Shown here piece by piece: positions 8,525 through 17,997 of a stretch of 64,000 nucleotides of DNA. This DNA comes from Pedobacter zeaxanthinifaciens (GTDB lineage: Bacteria > Bacteroidota > Bacteroidia > Sphingobacteriales > Sphingobacteriaceae), in contig NZ_QMHP01000003.1 of assembly GCF_003313335.1 (NCBI RefSeq), positions 434,001-498,000 of the forward strand, written 5' to 3'. The stretch's first letter is position 1. Each line of letters opens with the position of its first letter. A model generated the notes under the pieces. It was not told the origin of the DNA. It saw nothing but the letters and a program-made list of their open reading frames with translations, and made no database searches. The position numbers and the translations under genes are program-made.

Positions 8525-9460
8525 ATGAATACAGAAGTAATCAAAGAAGAAATTAAAAAATCCTATGGCGATGTAGCAAAAGGCAATATCCAAGTAGGCT
8601 GCTGTTTAACAGACACAGGTTGTTGCACCACAAACGAATTTAGCAACTCAATGAGTGAAGATTACAGCAATGTAGAAGGCTACGAAAAAAGCGCAGACCT
8701 TGCATTAGGTTGTGGACTTCCAACAGAAATTGCTAACATTCACGAAGGCGACACCGTTATTGACCTTGGTTCAGGAGCAGGAAACGATGCTTTTATTGCT
8801 AGTAGAATTGTTGGTGAAACAGGAAAAGTAATTGGCATAGATATGACACCAGAAATGGTTATACGTGCCTTACAAAATACTCAAAAATTGGGCTACAAAA
8901 ATGTTGAATTTGTGTTGGGCGAAATTGAAAGTATGAAAGAAATTTCAAACAATGTTGCAGACGTTGTAATTAGCAACTGCGTTATGAACCTTGTGCCTGA
9001 CAAAGAAAAAGCCTTTAATGAAGTAAACAGAGTTTTAAAAATTGGCGGACATTTCAGCATTTCCGACATTGTTTTTCAAGGTGCAATTCCGAAGGGAGTT
9101 TTAGAAGCTTCTGAAATGTACGCAGGTTGTGTAGCAGGTGCAAGCGAGAAAGGACAATATTTAGGAATTATCAAAAAAACAGGTTTCAAAAACATTCAAA
9201 TTAAAAAGGAAAGATTAATTGAATTGCCTGACGAACTTCTTTTGAAATACTTAAACCAAAATGAACTTGACGACTATAAAAAATCAGGTTCAGGCATTTA
9301 CAGCGTTACAGTTTATGCCGACAAGTTAGAAGAAGGTTCTTGTTGCAACACAACAGAAAATGGTTGTTGTGGTAGTGAAACAAAAACAGACAACGAAGCG
9401 ACTGAAAAATCTTCTTGTTGTGGAGCGACTTCAAACGAAAATTCAAGTTGCTGTGGATAA
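8525..9460 (+). CDS. arsM: Arsenite methyltransferase ArsM
   Basis: 311 residues. An S-adenosylmethionine-dependent enzyme that methylates As(III) to volatile or exported methylarsenicals. The SAM-binding motif DLGSGAGNDAF is at residues 80-90. The three conserved arsenic-binding cysteines are visible as C63 (LGCG), C152 (SNCVMNL) and C202 (AGCVAGA). Extra cysteine pairs occur at 26-27 and 33-34, and the C-terminal ~40 residues form a Cys-rich tail with SCC, GCCG and SSCCG motifs that probably helps metalloid capture. It follows sigZ in the same direction and is followed directly by an attC-like palindrome. No arsR, arsB or arsC is in the window. Confidence 0.93.
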   Translation: MNTEVIKEEIKKSYGDVAKGNIQVGCCLTDTGCCTTNEFSNSMSEDYSNVEGYEKSADLALGCGLPTEIANIHEGDTVIDLGSGAGNDAFIASRIVGETGKVIGIDMTPEMVIRALQNTQKLGYKNVEFVLGEIESMKEISNNVADVVISNCVMNLVPDKEKAFNEVNRVLKIGGHFSISDIVFQGAIPKGVLEASEMYAGCVAGASEKGQYLGIIKKTGFKNIQIKKERLIELPDELLLKYLNQNELDDYKKSGSGIYSVTVYADKLEEGSCCNTTENGCCGSETKTDNEATEKSSCCGATSNENSSCCG

Positions 9461-9469
9461 AGGCACTGC

Positions 9470-9603
9470 CACTAACAAGGTATTGGCAAAAGCAGGGCCG
9501 AAGTGCAAACTTCAGCTTTTGTGCTTCTATTAAACTCTTGTATATTAGCCGAACGGTAGTACTTCGATTGCCCTGCCTTTGCCAATACCCGAACCGTTGG
9601 CGG
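9470..9603. repeat. attC-like imperfect palindrome after arsM
   Basis: Begins 9 bp after the arsM stop. Arms of 19 nt, 9479-9497 (GGTATTGGCAAAAGCAGGG) and 9571-9589, pair with one mismatch around a ~73-nt middle that holds its own hairpin (9500-9513). The arms are bordered by CTAAC (9472-9476) and CGTTGG (9595-9600), resembling the CAAC/GTTG ends of integron recombination sites, though they do not match the strict RYYYAAC/GTTRRRY consensus. Position straight after a stop codon is also typical of a gene cassette. Confidence 0.6.
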
Positions 9604-9639
9604 AGAATGATACGGGAGTAGAAGTAGTTCAGATTTAGG

Positions 9640-9679
9640 TTCCTCCCCGAAGTTTCGGGGCAGGCTTAACTCGGAATGA
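9640..9679. repeat. Right copy of 40-bp inverted repeat
   Basis: Exact reverse complement of 7458-7497. Together the two copies bracket the sigZ-arsM module and the attC-like site (2222 bp in all). The rest of 9604-9892 holds no gene. Confidence 0.85.
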
Positions 9680-9797
9680 AAGGATAGTTAAACAAAAAGA
9701 TTGAACTGAAAGCGGGACTTTCGGTACCGAAGAACCACTACAATTGCTTTTCGAAAACAAACATTTATACTCGTTTTTTAGCGTCATGCTTTTTGTG

Positions 9798-9805
9798 TAC
9801 CTTTG
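9798..9805 (+). promoter_or_regulatory. prfC -7 box
   Basis: TACCTTTG matches TAnnTTTG exactly; the -33 region is T-rich without a clear TTG. It predicts a 5' leader of about 80 nt for prfC. Confidence 0.45.
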
Positions 9806-9892
9806 CAGCTCGATGAAGCATTGCGTAGTTATATTATTCGATTTGAGGTTTTTATAACCTGGATTACGCTATTGCCATAACCCCAAAATTTT

Positions 9893-11473
9893 ATGCTACA
9901 CCCAGAGATAGAAAAAAGAAAAACCTTTGCTATTATTAGTCACCCCGATGCGGGAAAAACTACCCTTACCGAGAAGTTTTTGCTTTTTGGAGGGGCAATT
10001 AACACTGCCGGTGCGGTAAAAAGGAATAAAGCTAACCAAAGTAACACCTCGGATTTCATGGAAATTGAGCGCCAGCGTGGTATTTCGGTAGCTACATCGG
10101 TAATGGGGTTTGAATATAGCGACAAACGTATTAACATTTTAGATACCCCAGGCCACAAGGATTTTGCGGAAGATACCTACCGTACACTCTCTGCAGTGGA
10201 TAGTGTAATTTTGGTGGTTGACTGCGTTAAGGGTGTGGAGGAACAAACGGAGAAACTGATGTCGGTTTGTAGAATGCGTAACACTCCGGTAATTATTTTC
10301 ATTAATAAAATGGACCGTGAGGGTAAAGAAGCCTTTGATTTGCTAGATGAAATTGAGGAGAAGCTAAACATTAGCTTGTGCCCGCAAAGCTGGCCTATTG
10401 GGCAGGGCCATACCTTTAAAGGTGTTTACAGTATTTACCATAAGCAACTGAACCTTTTTCACTCTGATAAAAGTAAGGTAACGGACTCGGTAGTGAAAGT
10501 TAGTGATTTAAATGATGCTGCTTTATTGGACTACCTGCAAGAAAAGGAAGTTTCGAATTTGAAAGATGAAACTGAATTGGTAAATGGAGTTTATGGCGAT
10601 TTAGACGTGTCGTTGTACAAGGAAGGCTTATTGGCTCCGGTATTTTTTGGATCGGCAATTAACAATTTTGGTATTAAGGAACTACTTGACACGTTTATTG
10701 AAATTGCACCAAGCCCTAGGCACCGCGAAGCTGAAGAGCGTGATGTGCTAGTTGACGAAAAAAACTTTAGCGGTTTTGTTTTTAAAATCCATGCCAATTT
10801 AGACCCTAAGCATAGGGATAGAATTGCCTTTTTACGAATTTGCTCGGGCAAGTTTGAGCGTAATAAATTTTATTACCATACCCGCCAAGACAAGAAAATG
10901 AAGTTTGCCAACCCTATGGACTTTATGGCTAACGAAAAAAGTTTAGTGGAGGAGGCTTGGCCTGGTGATGTGGTTGGTTTGTACGATAGTGGCAACTTTA
11001 AAATTGGTGATACTTTAACCGAAGGGGAAAAATTGCAGTTTAAGGGCATCCCTAGTTTTTCGCCAGCTATTTTTAAGGAGGTGGAGAATATGGACCCAAT
11101 GCGTACCAAGCAGCTGGAAAAAGGCATTGAGCAGTTAACTGATGAAGGTGTGGCGCAGCTTTTTGTGATGCAGCCGGGTAACCGTAAAGTAATTGGCGCT
11201 GTTGGCGAACTCCAGTTTGAGGTAATCAATTTCCGTTTAGAGCATGAGTACGGTGCTAAATGTCGTTTCCGTACTTTAACTTACAGTCGCTCACGTTGGG
11301 TAACTTCTGATGACAAGAAAAAGCTGGATGAGTTTGTAAAGCGTAAGCAGCAGCACATAGGAACTGATAAAGAGGGCAACCCGGTTTATTTATCTGACAA
11401 TGATTTTATGATTGAGATGACTAAACGCGATTATCCAGATATTAGCTTCCACACAACAAGTGAATTTAAATAG
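9893..11473 (+). CDS. prfC: Peptide chain release factor 3
   Basis: 526 residues, the family's usual length. A translational GTPase that removes RF1/RF2 from the ribosome after termination. G1 ([13 protein letters not shown], about 17-29), the switch I/G2 segment ([11 protein letters not shown], about 60-70), G3 (DTPGHKDF, about 85) and G4 (NKMD, about 140) are intact, followed by the beta-barrel domain and the C-terminal RF3 domain ending near YPDISFH. It is a single-gene unit with its own -7 box and a terminator 12 bp after the stop. Confidence 0.97.
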   Translation: MLHPEIEKRKTFAIISHPDAGKTTLTEKFLLFGGAINTAGAVKRNKANQSNTSDFMEIERQRGISVATSVMGFEYSDKRINILDTPGHKDFAEDTYRTLSAVDSVILVVDCVKGVEEQTEKLMSVCRMRNTPVIIFINKMDREGKEAFDLLDEIEEKLNISLCPQSWPIGQGHTFKGVYSIYHKQLNLFHSDKSKVTDSVVKVSDLNDAALLDYLQEKEVSNLKDETELVNGVYGDLDVSLYKEGLLAPVFFGSAINNFGIKELLDTFIEIAPSPRHREAEERDVLVDEKNFSGFVFKIHANLDPKHRDRIAFLRICSGKFERNKFYYHTRQDKKMKFANPMDFMANEKSLVEEAWPGDVVGLYDSGNFKIGDTLTEGEKLQFKGIPSFSPAIFKEVENMDPMRTKQLEKGIEQLTDEGVAQLFVMQPGNRKVIGAVGELQFEVINFRLEHEYGAKCRFRTLTYSRSRWVTSDDKKKLDEFVKRKQQHIGTDKEGNPVYLSDNDFMIEMTKRDYPDISFHTTSEFK

Positions 11474-11485
11474 CAAACGATAGCA

Positions 11486-11515
11486 AAAGCAGCGGGATCA
11501 TCGCTGCTTTTTTGC
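11486..11515 (+). terminator. prfC terminator
   Basis: 9-bp stem AAAGCAGCG (11486-11494) with CGCTGCTTT (11502-11510), 7-nt loop, then TTTG. The convergent gene ends at 11533, so it may serve both directions. Confidence 0.8.
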
Positions 11516-11532
11516 TTAGCCTAATGGATGTC

Positions 11533-12687
11533 TTATTTCTTTAATATCGTCACACTATCGGGATACCTTAACAAAATACTGTGCTCATCAATTAGTTTCT
11601 TAAGGCCATCATCCTTTATCGTGTCTAAAAATTCATTTCGTAGGTAAAAGGCCCTTTCCACCTTATTGGTTTTCCACTGTATAATTTTACAGTTACAAGC
11701 ATGGTTGTCTATCGTATTAATCACTTCTTTGATTTCGCCGCCATTTCCTTGCTTGATGTACACTTCGCGTATTCCAATGATATCGTTGTTTATCCCCGCA
11801 TCAAAATTCCAAGACGCCGATACCACCATAACCTTATCTGCATTACCAGACAAGCGCATCAACGATAAACGAGGTGCTTCAATTTTGTTATCTGCACCTT
11901 TAACATACGAACGGATAGACACTACATCCGGACTTTCGTATTGCATGTATCCATAATGGTCGAAACCTGCTCCATATCTATTGAAAACAAAGTACCCATC
12001 CTTGTATTTCACGCTCATAATGTTGCGCACAAATTTGTGAAAGCGGTTACTATCTGATTTACGTGCCTGCGGCGATCCAATGTAAACAACCCAAACGCCT
12101 TCTAATTTTTCAATTTCTTTTGCAGTAGGCTGATAAGGAGTGATCACCAAATCCTTTCTCAATGTAGCAAGCTGACTTTGACTAGATAACCATTGGTAGC
12201 TTACCAAAGCCAGCAACACCAACAAAATTAGTGGCAAAACCAAACGCCTAAAGTTGATTGCTTTAGCCTTATTAATTGATACTATTTGGCTTTCGGCATC
12301 GACCAATAAGTTAGGGTCTGTTACATTTTCTTCAAACCTATTACGACCCATCCCGTACAAATAAATATAACAAGCATCAATCAAAAAAGGGCGTGGTTTA
12401 GCTACCAGTCCATTAAATGCGTCTTTAATTTGGCCACCTGTAACATCGTATTTTTGGTAAGGATATTCCGTTTTTGCAGCGTTTCTGTCCTCAGGATAAG
12501 GAGAATGGCCAAGTTTTTCGGCAGTGTAAGGTAATTGATTACTGATCTCACTAAGTATTCTTGCAATTTCTTCGTAATTTCTACGATTAGTATTCAAGTT
12601 GAGCTTACTGCCCGTTTGGGCTTCATACTTCTTAAACACTTGGCCTAGCAAATACTCAATCTCTTCTCTTCCTGCTTTTAATGCCAT
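11533..12687 (-). CDS. Unknown protein with one central membrane helix
   Basis: 384 residues, family not recognised. Residues 1-140 are soluble and polar; a single transmembrane helix follows a basic stretch at about 146-166 (LVLPLILLVLLALVSYQWL); the C-terminal ~215 residues look like a mixed alpha/beta sensor or enzyme-like domain (EKLEGVWVVYIGSPQ, FNRYGAGFDHYGYMQY). The N-terminal part contains KPRPFLIDACYIYLYGMGR, reminiscent of small helical adaptor domains. With no N-terminal signal the first domain is probably cytoplasmic and the last one periplasmic. No operon partner; the next gene is divergent. Confidence 0.6.
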   Translation of the reverse strand: MALKAGREEIEYLLGQVFKKYEAQTGSKLNLNTNRRNYEEIARILSEISNQLPYTAEKLGHSPYPEDRNAAKTEYPYQKYDVTGGQIKDAFNGLVAKPRPFLIDACYIYLYGMGRNRFEENVTDPNLLVDAESQIVSINKAKAINFRRLVLPLILLVLLALVSYQWLSSQSQLATLRKDLVITPYQPTAKEIEKLEGVWVVYIGSPQARKSDSNRFHKFVRNIMSVKYKDGYFVFNRYGAGFDHYGYMQYESPDVVSIRSYVKGADNKIEAPRLSLMRLSGNADKVMVVSASWNFDAGINNDIIGIREVYIKQGNGGEIKEVINTIDNHACNCKIIQWKTNKVERAFYLRNEFLDTIKDDGLKKLIDEHSILLRYPDSVTILKK

Positions 12688-13048
12688 AATATTCTTAGTT
12701 GTTTTAAACCAAAGTTGGCAAACCTTATTGCGAAACTTATCATTAGCCAGTTAATACAGTTAAATATATCAATTATTATCCCATTTGAAAACCTAACTAT
12801 AAAACAGCGTTGCTCAAAAGTATAATAGCTATAAATAATTGAAATTCAATTATTTAATTATGTTTCGGAAATATAGTTGCCAATTTCCGAAATTAAAAAT
12901 AAACTTTCTAAAACTAATACAGGTCGATAATACATGAATATCGCCTTAACTTTAGAATTAAGCCCTATGCGAATTGTGCACCACTGAAATCATTGCAGTG
13001 GGGATCAAATTGAGGGTTAACCAAATATTTACTTAATACCGTACTCCC
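12688..13048. other. Divergent intergenic region with hairpin, before dctA
   Basis: AT-rich, no gene. It contains a perfect 10-bp inverted repeat TTTCGGAAAT (12863-12872) / ATTTCCGAAA (12883-12892), possibly an operator or hairpin, and a weak -7-like TAACTTTA at 12947-12954 that could serve dctA. Confidence 0.4.
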
Positions 13049-14302
13049 TTGAAGTATTTCAAAATTTTGTATGTACAGGTGCTTATTGCCATTGTACTCG
13101 GCGTAATTGTCGGCCATTTTTTCCCCGGTTTTTCTACTACGGCTAAGTTGTTGGCTGATATGTTCATCAATGCAATTAAGATGATTATCGCTCCAGTAAT
13201 CTTCATTAGTATTGTGTTAGGTATTGCTGGCGCCGGCGATTTAAAAAAAGTTGGCAGAGTAGGCGTAAAAGGGCTGATCTACTTCGAAATTGTAACTACC
13301 GCAGCAATTATTATTGGATTATTAGTTGGCAACTGGGTTAAACCAGGAAGCGGAGTTAATAGTGCAGCCGTACAAGCAACACCCGCAGCAGCCGCAACGG
13401 CCTCCTCGCCGGGCATGGACTGGACAGAATTCATTAAACATATTGTACCTGATAACGCCATTGCCGCTTTTGCCAAGGGAGAAATTATCCAAGTACTTTT
13501 CTTCGGGATTTTATTTGCAGTTGCGTTAGCCAAAATGGGCGAAAAAGGCAGCCCAGTGATTGTCGGTTTGGAACGAATCAATAAAATCTTGTTTAATATC
13601 CTGCACATGGTCATCAAAGTTTCGCCAATAGGTGCCTTTGGTGGTATGGCTTACACTATTGGTAAGTTTGGCTTTGCAACACTTGCGGTTTTAGGAAAGT
13701 TATTGATCACTTTCTACGTAACCGGATTCCTTTTCATCTTTGTAGTGCTTTATTTGATCCTAAAATTCAACGGATTCAGTTTATGGAAGCTCCTTGGCTA
13801 TATTAAAGCAGAACTATTGATTGTACTAGGATCAAGCAGTAGCGAAGCGGTTTTACCCAACATCATGGAAAAACTCGAAAAAGCAGGCTGTAGCCGAAAT
13901 GTAGTAGGATTGATTATCCCCTCTGGATATAGTTTCAACTTAGATGGCACTAGTATTTACCTCAGCTTGGCAATTATATTTTTGGCTCAAGTTTTTGGCG
14001 TAAACCTAACATTGGGGCAGGAGTTAACCGTTATCGGTATTTTATTACTAACCAGTAAAGGAGCCGCAGGAGTAACTGGGAGTGGATTTTTAGTGCTAAC
14101 ATCAACCCTTACCATTTTAAAAATTATCCCGTTGGAGGGTATGGCTTTGCTAGTTGGCGTAGATAGATTTATGAGCGAAGGCCGAGCCATCATCAATGTA
14201 ATTGGAAATACTGTAGCTACTGTGATCATTTCTAAAAGTGAAAAAGAAATTGACCTGCAGCAATATAAACAAGTGGTAGAAAAAACTGATGTTGCGGCCT
14301 AA
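13049..14302 (+). CDS. dctA: DctA-like C4-dicarboxylate:cation symporter (TTG start)
   Basis: 417 residues. Member of the dicarboxylate/amino acid:cation symporter family in the inner membrane: about eight hydrophobic segments, the serine-rich re-entrant loop GSSSSEAVLPNIMEK (about 262) and the GYSFNLDGTSIYL signature (about 295), both closer to DctA than to glutamate carriers. Likely imports succinate, fumarate and malate. The only usable start is TTG: an in-frame TAA lies at 13034 and the N-terminus (KYFKILYVQVLIAIVLGV) is family-like from there. An alanine-rich loop after residue 110 is unusually long. The secreted-hydrolase operon starts 47 bp downstream. Confidence 0.88.
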   Translation: MKYFKILYVQVLIAIVLGVIVGHFFPGFSTTAKLLADMFINAIKMIIAPVIFISIVLGIAGAGDLKKVGRVGVKGLIYFEIVTTAAIIIGLLVGNWVKPGSGVNSAAVQATPAAAATASSPGMDWTEFIKHIVPDNAIAAFAKGEIIQVLFFGILFAVALAKMGEKGSPVIVGLERINKILFNILHMVIKVSPIGAFGGMAYTIGKFGFATLAVLGKLLITFYVTGFLFIFVVLYLILKFNGFSLWKLLGYIKAELLIVLGSSSSEAVLPNIMEKLEKAGCSRNVVGLIIPSGYSFNLDGTSIYLSLAIIFLAQVFGVNLTLGQELTVIGILLLTSKGAAGVTGSGFLVLTSTLTILKIIPLEGMALLVGVDRFMSEGRAIINVIGNTVATVIISKSEKEIDLQQYKQVVEKTDVAA

Positions 14303-14348
14303 AATAATTTTAGTGCAACTCTATTATTTAATGATTAAATAGAAAGTT

Positions 14349-15236
14349 ATGAGATATATTTTGCTTTTAACCCTGTTAACGCTTACCGGTATAAATTCGT
14401 TGTTTGCACAAATTAACGCCGCCACCACTGGTAAAACTTCATTTTATTTTGATAATGGAGGGAAGCTCAAAAGTCCAATTAAGGTATTTTACTTCAGTCC
14501 TAAGGCCAATGCGCCTGACATGCCTGTGGTAGTGATGCTACATGGCGCCAACCGCGACGCCGGAGCGTATATGAACGATTTAATTAATGCCGCTACCGTA
14601 TTTGGATGTAAAATTATTGCACCAGAGTTTGATCAAGAAGATTACCGTGGAGTGGAGAAGTATAACTTGGGGAATGTTTACGAGAAAAATAAAAAAACCT
14701 TTCTTTCATCGGATAAATGGAGTTTTTCGTTAATTGAGCCTTTATTCGACTATGTAGTTGCGCAAACCAAGAGCAATAGCAAGGGCTACTATTTATATGG
14801 CCACTCGGGCGGAGCACAGTTTGTACATCGTTTTTTAATGTTCGTGAAACAACCTCGCGTCATTAAAACTGCTTTCTCTAACGCTGGCTGGTATACCCTA
14901 CCCAATACCGATACAGAGTTTCCTTACGGGATAAAAAATGCGCCTATAGATCAACAACAGCTTGCTCATTTTTTTGCTACCAAAGCTTTTGTGATTTTGG
15001 GTATGGACGACCTATCGACCGACGAAAAATCTTACAATATCACTGATGATGCCGAAGCTCAAGGCAAAACAAGATTCGATAGAGGGAAAAATTATTTTAA
15101 AACCATTAAAGCAAAGGCCGAAGAGCTGAAACTACCATTTAACTGGACCCAAATTGATGTGCCTAATGTTGGTCATGATAACGGCAATATCGGAAAGTTT
15201 GCTTTTGCTACCTTTTTTATGGACATCCAACAATAA
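14349..15236 (+). CDS. Secreted alpha/beta hydrolase
   Basis: 295 residues with a cleavable signal peptide (about 1-20, ending SLFA). Alpha/beta-hydrolase features: oxyanion HG at 65-66 (VVMLHGANRDAG), nucleophile S153 in GHSGG, and a late histidine in NVGHDNG. Such proteins cleave esters, peptides or similar bonds; the substrate is unknown. First gene of a five-gene same-strand cluster; the next gene begins 5 bp downstream, so co-transcription is nearly certain. Confidence 0.78.
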   Translation: MRYILLLTLLTLTGINSLFAQINAATTGKTSFYFDNGGKLKSPIKVFYFSPKANAPDMPVVVMLHGANRDAGAYMNDLINAATVFGCKIIAPEFDQEDYRGVEKYNLGNVYEKNKKTFLSSDKWSFSLIEPLFDYVVAQTKSNSKGYYLYGHSGGAQFVHRFLMFVKQPRVIKTAFSNAGWYTLPNTDTEFPYGIKNAPIDQQQLAHFFATKAFVILGMDDLSTDEKSYNITDDAEAQGKTRFDRGKNYFKTIKAKAEELKLPFNWTQIDVPNVGHDNGNIGKFAFATFFMDIQQ

Positions 15237-15241
15237 ACCAA

Positions 15242-16606
15242 ATGATAAATCAACCAAAATTTTTAACCCTTTTAGGTACTTTTTTGGGTATAAGCATGGG
15301 GCAATTCGCTTTTGCGCAAAGCGATGAACTTTATACCCGCGACTCTACCTATAATTTTGTCGAAACTCCCGGCAATACTCAGTTACTGAGAATTAAAAAG
15401 GGATACCTATTAGGCGATGGGATTACTTTTATTTCTGGCAAAGGAAATTTCAACCTCAGCCCATCCCTGCAAACATTGTACTCGATTAGTTCACTTAACA
15501 AAAATTTGTCAGACCCAAATGCCATGTTTGCTATCAACCGGGCCAGGTTGAATGTATTTTCTAACTTGTTCGACAACAAGATCAGCTTAAATGCCAGAAT
15601 TAATTTTGCCACTAATTTTACTAGCGTAACTACCGGGAATAGAACGTTTAATACCACCTTACAGGAGGCTAACATAGAATACCGCCCCAACCGTACGCAT
15701 GTATTTAATTTCGGTTTAAGAGCCGATTACGTAGATGGCCGTGAAACGCGAATAGAAGGTGAAAGCTTAGGTTTTATTGATAGAAGCATCATGTCAGATG
15801 CTTTTGACGCCATTTTCGATTTTGGAATTAGGTACAAAGGCACCTATCGTCTGGGCGGCAAACATTTGCTGAAACCCTATCTGTCAATTACTACAGGGGA
15901 AAGCCGCAGTGCTTTGCAGCAAAACTTTGGAGGCCTAAAATATGGTGTTAGGATTGATTACTTGCCTTTTGATAAGTTTTCTCGTGGTGGAGAGTTCTAC
16001 ATGGACGACCTTTATCGAGAAGAAAAACCAAAATTGGTAATAGGTGTGGTTTACAGCTTTAACGACGGAGCTACATCAGCCAAAGGCACTAATGGTGGGC
16101 GCTGGTTATACGGCGATGCACAACAAAATCTCTTATTACCAACCTATAGTAAATTTGGTGCCGATTATATGTTCAAATACAATGGCTTTTATTCAATTGG
16201 AGGTTTTGTAATTACGAAAGCAACAGTTCCAGACAATATTGCTGGTGAGTTTAGATTAAACGGAACATTTAACACAGCTGGATACAATTCACAAACGCCA
16301 GAACAAATCAAAAACACCGTATTATCTCGCCTTAATTTGGGCAGAGGTTTTAACGTACAAGCAGGTTATCTGCTTCCATCTAATTGGGCTTTTGGCGGTA
16401 GGTTTTCGGCATTAAAAGAAGATAACGTAACCGCAACTTTTGCCAACAACGACAGGGCGTACACCTTTGTAACTACCAAATATTTATCGGCCCATGCCTT
16501 AAAAATACAGTTTGAGCTTGGTTATAGTCAATTAAGGCAAAGCTTAAAAACAGCTACGCAAAACGGCACCTACTACAGCCAAATACAATTTACTATTCAA
16601 CTATAG
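15242..16606 (+). CDS. Porin-like outer-membrane beta-barrel (copy 1)
   Basis: 454 residues, signal peptide about 1-25 (ending FAFAQ). Long alternating amphipathic strands, many aromatic girdle residues and a C-terminal strand ending QFTIQL indicate an outer-membrane barrel, closest in style to phosphate-selective porin O/P proteins. It shares the motif DDLYREEKPKLVIGV with the next gene (DLYREAKPKLVLGV) and is therefore its paralogue. Substrate not known. Confidence 0.65.
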   Translation: MINQPKFLTLLGTFLGISMGQFAFAQSDELYTRDSTYNFVETPGNTQLLRIKKGYLLGDGITFISGKGNFNLSPSLQTLYSISSLNKNLSDPNAMFAINRARLNVFSNLFDNKISLNARINFATNFTSVTTGNRTFNTTLQEANIEYRPNRTHVFNFGLRADYVDGRETRIEGESLGFIDRSIMSDAFDAIFDFGIRYKGTYRLGGKHLLKPYLSITTGESRSALQQNFGGLKYGVRIDYLPFDKFSRGGEFYMDDLYREEKPKLVIGVVYSFNDGATSAKGTNGGRWLYGDAQQNLLLPTYSKFGADYMFKYNGFYSIGGFVITKATVPDNIAGEFRLNGTFNTAGYNSQTPEQIKNTVLSRLNLGRGFNVQAGYLLPSNWAFGGRFSALKEDNVTATFANNDRAYTFVTTKYLSAHALKIQFELGYSQLRQSLKTATQNGTYYSQIQFTIQL

Positions 16607-16675
16607 GCTATGAAAAATTTAATGCTTACGGTACATCAAAATCATCCAGAAACATCGATTATAAATTTAAACCAG

Positions 16676-17947
16676 ATGAAAAAAATATTATTCTTCTTAT
16701 GCCTAAGTTTATTCGTTATTAACAACCAAACGAAGGCCCAACTTATACAGGCAGACTCTACGTTTGTATATGTCAACGGTGAAGGAACCTTTATTAGGCT
16801 CGGCAAGGGCGAAGGCACAGTCATCAATCTGTTAAGCATGTTGCAGTCGGGCGCTCAGTTTGGCAGAATTGATTCCTTAAACAAAAAAAGCAACAATAGC
16901 CGCATGAGTATCAATTTGGCTCGAATTGCATTAACAGCTACTAACGCAAGGCATAAAGTTTCGGCGGGCTTCGTTACCGATTTTACCGGAATCACGCCAA
17001 TATTGGAGGGTTGGATTGGTTTTGATATCCATAAAAGGGCAAAACTGATATTGGGTCAAAGGCAAACACATACCAATAACCGTTTGGCTATGGCTGATGA
17101 GCGCTACGCACAAACTATGGCGCAAAGCTTGGCTGGGAAATCTAATGACGGCATTTTATACGGTGGATTGATGCACAATTTTGTAGGTGCTACACGTGAG
17201 GGCGGCTTGTTCTTAGAAACAAATTTCAGCATCCATAAAATGAGGATTTATCCTTCTGTTTCGGTAACTACTGGAGAAGGGCAAAATTTCTTCACATCAC
17301 AACCTACTAAACAGGGGTTTAAATATGGTGGCCGTTTAGATATCTTACCATTGGGTGATTTTACAAAGAACAATGCCTTTATTGGCCATGATTTGTATCG
17401 CGAAGCTAAACCTAAATTAGTATTAGGAGTAGCAGCAAGTTATAATCAAAAAGCAAGTAGTCCGAAAGGAAGCGAGTCTGGGTTAATTACTGGAATTTTT
17501 GATCAGGCTGGTGTGGCTACTTTAGCAGACTATAGAAAGTTGGTTGCAGATTTTGCTTTTAAAAGCAATGGTTTTGCGCTTGTTGGAGAATATGTAGTGA
17601 GCACAGTTACCGGTAAAGATTTATTTACCAATGCTGCAGGTACCAGCCAATTTACACCACAGATTGCCAGCACTTTTTACAATTTAGGTAGCGCCTACAA
17701 TGTACAATCTTCTTACGTTTTTAAATCGGGGTGGGCTTTTGATGGCCGCTATACCATTATTAAACCAGAATTTGATGTGGCGGGATCAAAAATAGTTGAT
17801 CAAAAATGGGCAACCTTTGGCGTAAATAAATTTTTAAAAAATAACGCCTTGCGCATTGGAGTGAACACAAACTACATTGAAATGAGTACGCCAACTGCCA
17901 AAACTAAAAAATGGCTGAGCAATTTTGCCGTGCAAGTTTTATTATAA
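16676..17947 (+). CDS. Porin-like outer-membrane beta-barrel (copy 2)
   Basis: 423 residues from the ATG at 16676, chosen because a signal peptide starts there (MKKILFFLCLSLFVI..KAQ); a longer frame opens at 16610. Barrel-like strand pattern, C-terminal NFAVQVLL, and the shared DLYRE.KPKLV.GV motif make it a diverged tandem paralogue of the previous gene. Together they may form two related channels or surface receptors for the product or substrate of the upstream hydrolase. Confidence 0.65.
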   Translation: MKKILFFLCLSLFVINNQTKAQLIQADSTFVYVNGEGTFIRLGKGEGTVINLLSMLQSGAQFGRIDSLNKKSNNSRMSINLARIALTATNARHKVSAGFVTDFTGITPILEGWIGFDIHKRAKLILGQRQTHTNNRLAMADERYAQTMAQSLAGKSNDGILYGGLMHNFVGATREGGLFLETNFSIHKMRIYPSVSVTTGEGQNFFTSQPTKQGFKYGGRLDILPLGDFTKNNAFIGHDLYREAKPKLVLGVAASYNQKASSPKGSESGLITGIFDQAGVATLADYRKLVADFAFKSNGFALVGEYVVSTVTGKDLFTNAAGTSQFTPQIASTFYNLGSAYNVQSSYVFKSGWAFDGRYTIIKPEFDVAGSKIVDQKWATFGVNKFLKNNALRIGVNTNYIEMSTPTAKTKKWLSNFAVQVLL

Positions 17948-17997
17948 GATGTTGAACTAGCACAAACACATCGTTTTAACATATAAAAATACAAGAC

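Noticed and set aside
9470..9603. Bona fide integron attC site
   Set aside because: The ends do not match the strict RYYYAAC/GTTRRRY consensus and no integrase is in the window, so only attC-like is claimed.
9415..9621. 68-codon plus-strand frame at the end of arsM
   Set aside because: Begins inside arsM in another frame and crosses the attC-like palindrome.
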